A stretch of 64,000 bases of DNA from Zetaproteobacteria bacterium (GTDB lineage Bacteria; Pseudomonadota; Zetaproteobacteria; Mariprofundales; Mariprofundaceae). The stretch spans positions 42,153-106,152 of the forward strand of contig PEAA01000003.1 in assembly GCA_002753275.1 (NCBI GenBank), read 5' to 3'. The notes under the pieces are model-generated. The model was not told the DNA's origin and searched no databases. It worked only from the letters and a program-made list of their open reading frames with translations. The stretch's first letter is position 1. Each line of letters opens with the position of its first letter. The translations under genes were made by a program, and so were the position numbers. This document shows, in pieces, positions 61,076-64,000 of this stretch.

Positions 61076-63463
61076 ATGAACCACGCTGTTCACAATAAAC
61101 TGGTATCTTTCATCTGGTCGATTGCCGATGACTGTCTGCGGGATGTCTATGTGCGCGGAAAATATCGCGATGTCATCCTGCCGATGGTGGTGCTTCGCAG
61201 GCTTGATACCCTGCTTGAGCCGACCAAAGAACAGGTGCTCGAAGAGGTGGAGTTCCAGCGCAAAGAGATGGGTTTTACCGAGCTGGACGATAGCGGTCTG
61301 AAAGAGGCCTCGGGCTATGTCTTTTACAACACCAGCAAGTGGACGCTGCGCAAGCTCAATGAAACCGCTACCAACAATCAGCAGATATTGCTGGCGAATG
61401 TCGAAGAGTATCTGGGCGGCTTCAGTACCAATGTCAAAGAGATTATCGATAAGTTCAAGCTGAAGTCTCAGGCTCGGCATATGGCAGCCAAGGATGTGCT
61501 GCTCGATGTGCTGGAGAAGTTCACTTCCCCCTATATCAATCTGACACCGGTGGATCGGAAAGACCCTGATGGCAATCGAATGCCTGCCCTCACGAACCTC
61601 GGCATGGGCTATGTCTTCGAAGAGCTTATTCGCAAGTTCAACGAAGATAATAACGAAGAGGCAGGTGAGCATTTCACGCCGCGTGAAGTGATTGAGTTAA
61701 TGACTCATCTGGTCTTCGACCCGGTAAAAGAGAATCTGCCACCGGTGATGACTATTTATGACCCCGCCTGTGGCTCAGGCGGTATGCTCACTGAATCTCA
61801 GAACTTCATTAAAGACGAAGCAGGTGCTATTCGTGCTACCGGAGATGTTTATCTCTACGGCAAGGAGATCAACGACGAAACTTACGCCATCTGTAAATCC
61901 GATATGATGATTAAGGGTAATAACCCCTCAAATATCCGTGTCGGCTCAACCCTCTCTACCGATGAGTTTGCGGGCACCCGTTTCGATTTCATGCTCTCCA
62001 ACCCGCCTTATGGTAAAAGCTGGGCCAGTGAGCAAAAGAATATCAGGGATGGCAAGGATGTGATCGACCCGCGCTTTCAGGTGCGCCTGAAAGATTACTG
62101 GGGCAATGAGGAGCCAGCCGATGCATGCCCTCGCTCCAGCGATGGCCAGCTGCTCTTCCTGATGGAGATGGTGAGCAAAATGAAAGGGCAGGTTTCCAGC
62201 CCTATGGGTTCACGCGTGGCATCGGTTCATAATGGTTCCAGTCTGTTCACAGGCGATGCAGGTAGTGGCGAGAGCAATATCCGCCGCCACATTATCGAGA
62301 ACGACCTGCTCGAAGCGATTGTCCAGATGCCCAACAACCTCTTCTACAATACCGGCATCACCACCTATATCTGGCTGCTCTCGAACCACAAAGCGGAGCA
62401 TCGCAGAGGTAAGGTGCAGCTGATCGATGGAAGCCAGCTTTTCCGCAAGCTGCGCAAGAATCTTGGCAACAAGAATTGCGAGTTTGCTCCTGAGCATATC
62501 GAAGCGATTGTCTCGACCTATTTGGAGATGGCCGAAGTGGATCGTCCGGTTGATAAGGAAGGTATTGCTGCACAGCTGTTCGACAATGCCGATTTTGGTT
62601 ATCACAAGGTCAACATCGAACGCCCGGATCGTCGCAAGGCTCAGTTCAGCACTGAGCGAATTGAGCCGCTGCGCTTCGACAAGTCTTTGAGCGATGTCAT
62701 GCAGTGGGTCTATGCAGAATGGGGCGATGCCGTTTACGAAAAAGGCACACTCAAGGAGCACGAGAAAGCCATCCTTAACTGGTGTGAAGACAACGACCTG
62801 AACCTCAATGCAAAGAATCGCAAGAAACTGCTCAGCCTTGATACCTGGACTTCATTGCGTGATCTGATGAACAACGGCATGGCGTTGATGGATGCGATTG
62901 GCAGCGATGAGCACTCTGATTTCAATCGTTTCAAGGAACTGGTTGATGCCGAATTGAAGGCTCGCAAAATCAAGCTCTCGGCCAGCGAGAAGAATGCCAT
63001 TCTCAATGCTGTAAGCTGGTATGATGAATCCGCCGCGAAGGTGGTGAAAAAAGTTCAGAAGCTCACGGGCGATAAACTGGCTGCACTGCTTGAACATCTG
63101 GATTGCAGCGAAGAGATGCTGCCCGATTTCGGCTACTATCCCTCCGGCAATAAGGGTGAGTTCATCACCTATGAAGCCAGCACCGATCTTCGCGACAGCG
63201 AGTCCGTGCCGCTGAATGATGATATCCACCGCTACTTCCTCGCCGAAGTGAAACCGCATGTGGCAGAGGCATGGATCAATCTCGATTCGGTGAAAATCGG
63301 CTACGAAATCAGCTTCAATAAATACTTCTACCGTCACAAGCCACTGCGCAGCATGGAAACGGTTGCCGCCGACATCGTCACCCTGGAGCAACAGGCTGAA
63401 GGACTCATCGCCGAAATCCTCGGTATCGAGGTTGAGCAAGTTTCTGGGGTTGGTGATGAGTAG
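61076..63463 (+). CDS. hsdM: Type I restriction-modification methyltransferase subunit HsdM
   Basis: About 795 residues from the ATG at 61076 with GGGAGG upstream. N-terminal HsdM helical domain (about 5-150), then the adenine-N6 methyltransferase core: FTPREVIELMTHLVFDP near 200, SAM motif DPACGSGGML near 230, catalytic NPPYGKSW near 313. The usual HsdM is about 500-550 residues; here about 270 extra residues follow, charged and helical (LGIEVEQVSGVGDE at the end). Codons look richer in CTG/CTC than in most neighbours, suggesting transfer. It overlaps hsdS by 8 bases. Confidence 0.93.
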   Translation: MNHAVHNKLVSFIWSIADDCLRDVYVRGKYRDVILPMVVLRRLDTLLEPTKEQVLEEVEFQRKEMGFTELDDSGLKEASGYVFYNTSKWTLRKLNETATNNQQILLANVEEYLGGFSTNVKEIIDKFKLKSQARHMAAKDVLLDVLEKFTSPYINLTPVDRKDPDGNRMPALTNLGMGYVFEELIRKFNEDNNEEAGEHFTPREVIELMTHLVFDPVKENLPPVMTIYDPACGSGGMLTESQNFIKDEAGAIRATGDVYLYGKEINDETYAICKSDMMIKGNNPSNIRVGSTLSTDEFAGTRFDFMLSNPPYGKSWASEQKNIRDGKDVIDPRFQVRLKDYWGNEEPADACPRSSDGQLLFLMEMVSKMKGQVSSPMGSRVASVHNGSSLFTGDAGSGESNIRRHIIENDLLEAIVQMPNNLFYNTGITTYIWLLSNHKAEHRRGKVQLIDGSQLFRKLRKNLGNKNCEFAPEHIEAIVSTYLEMAEVDRPVDKEGIAAQLFDNADFGYHKVNIERPDRRKAQFSTERIEPLRFDKSLSDVMQWVYAEWGDAVYEKGTLKEHEKAILNWCEDNDLNLNAKNRKKLLSLDTWTSLRDLMNNGMALMDAIGSDEHSDFNRFKELVDAELKARKIKLSASEKNAILNAVSWYDESAAKVVKKVQKLTGDKLAALLEHLDCSEEMLPDFGYYPSGNKGEFITYEASTDLRDSESVPLNDDIHRYFLAEVKPHVAEAWINLDSVKIGYEISFNKYFYRHKPLRSMETVAADIVTLEQQAEGLIAEILGIEVEQVSGVGDE

Positions 63464-64000
63464 CATTACCTCGGCCATGCCGAAATACGAGTCTTACAAA
63501 GACTCAGGCTTGGCTTGGCTTGGTGATATTCCTACACATTGGTTTACAAAGCCAATGTGTGCCGTTGCATCAATTGTTTCGATCTCCAATGTGCAAGATA
63601 AAGAGCTGCTTTCAGTCTATCTGTATGAAGGAGTTATTCGTTTTAGTGATGTCGATGAAAAGAGAACCAATGCCACCAGCCAAGATTTATCTAAATATCA
63701 GCTGGTTTCTCCCGGTGACTTTGTCCTTAACAATCAACAGGCTTGGAGAGGATCAGTTGGTGTATCAAGTTATGAAGGAATTGTTAGCCCCGCATATTTG
63801 GTGCTGAAAATGTCAGGCGATTTTGATGCTGGATTCGCCAATTACCTGTTTAGAGATGGCATTATGGTTAGCCAATACTTGGTATGTTCAAAGGGTGTCG
63901 GAACCATACAGCGCAATCTTTATTGGCCACAGCTGAAGCGTTCGGTTGTGTTTTACCCTCCCTTAAAGGAACAAACTTCTATTGCTGCTTTTCTGGATCG
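63456..64000 (+). CDS. hsdS: Type I restriction specificity subunit HsdS, partial
   Basis: The frame from ATG 63456 is open to the window end (about 181 residues). It begins with the HsdS opening YKDSGLAWLGDIPTHWF, holds one target recognition domain, and reaches the closing block YPPLKEQTSIAAFLD that starts the first conserved helix. A second recognition domain and hsdR should lie to the right. HsdS sets the DNA target of the complex. Confidence 0.92.
   Translation, partial: MSSITSAMPKYESYKDSGLAWLGDIPTHWFTKPMCAVASIVSISNVQDKELLSVYLYEGVIRFSDVDEKRTNATSQDLSKYQLVSPGDFVLNNQQAWRGSVGVSSYEGIVSPAYLVLKMSGDFDAGFANYLFRDGIMVSQYLVCSKGVGTIQRNLYWPQLKRSVVFYPPLKEQTSIAAFLD

Noticed and set aside
1..64000. CRISPR array or rRNA genes
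   Set aside because: No regularly spaced direct repeats and no rRNA-like stretch were seen anywhere in the window.

Overview
The window reads as one piece of a proteobacterial chromosome, fairly AT-balanced, densely packed, and rich in overlapping stop/start codons and TTG or GTG starts. LptD, SurA, YqgE/AlgH, SspA, HolC, PpiD, CmoM, UbiG and UbiD point to a Gram-negative with an outer membrane and ubiquinone, in the gamma/beta/zeta part of the Proteobacteria. I cannot name the genus, and no rRNA is present.

Layout. 1-12.1 kb: end of a DUF4390 gene, a small cytochrome c, uup-ycgN-ygjP-like genes, a sodium/solute symporter, a large lipoprotein, a 7TMR-DISM histidine kinase with its response regulator, and ppiD. 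12.3-17.4 kb: STAS protein, ubiD, YihY/BrkB, a MEKHLA-domain protein, an NTF2-like protein and a lipocalin. 17.5-24.5 kb: a cobalamin riboswitch followed by a tightly packed B12 operon (btuB, a dedicated TonB, btuF, btuC, btuD, cobO, cobA). 24.6-36.5 kb: pepA, a PAP2 phosphatase, holC, valS, YajQ, a CBS protein, a HAD phosphatase, AsmA, a broken GGDEF remnant, a YciO-like protein, YqhA and an orphan FliL-like protein. 36.5-38.8 kb: a minus-strand redox cluster of cytochrome b561, SHP (DUF1924), diheme cytochrome c and a small HEAGH membrane protein. 38.9-46.0 kb: ubiG, lptD, surA, pdxA, yqgE, wrbA, sspA. 46.1-52.2 kb: a hybrid histidine kinase, then minus-strand uvrC, an EndoIII-like glycosylase, rluB-type and trpS (with a predicted Fe-S cysteine motif). 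52.3-52.5 kb: tRNA-Met(CAU) with promoter and terminator.

52.5-55.65 kb is the accessory part: a 137-bp element with perfect 26-bp inverted ends that truncates a LexA-like gene, a protein made of two CZB zinc-binding domains, a small HTH protein, a Gly/Leu-rich membrane peptide that resembles the magnetosome protein Mms6, and a BrnT-BrnA toxin-antitoxin pair flanked by an imperfect 64-bp direct repeat. 55.7-60.6 kb: recQ, an IS3-type OrfA fragment, cmoM, a cupin and sppA. 60.7-64 kb: a small acidic ORF with a terminator, then a type I restriction-modification locus (hsdM, start of hsdS) that runs off the window.

Most genes belong to known families. I did not find a clearly new system. The best candidates for something undescribed are the accessory stretch at 52.5-55.65 kb and the HEAGH membrane protein attached to the SHP/DHC/b561 redox cluster. 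All family assignments come from reading motifs by eye; no database search was run.
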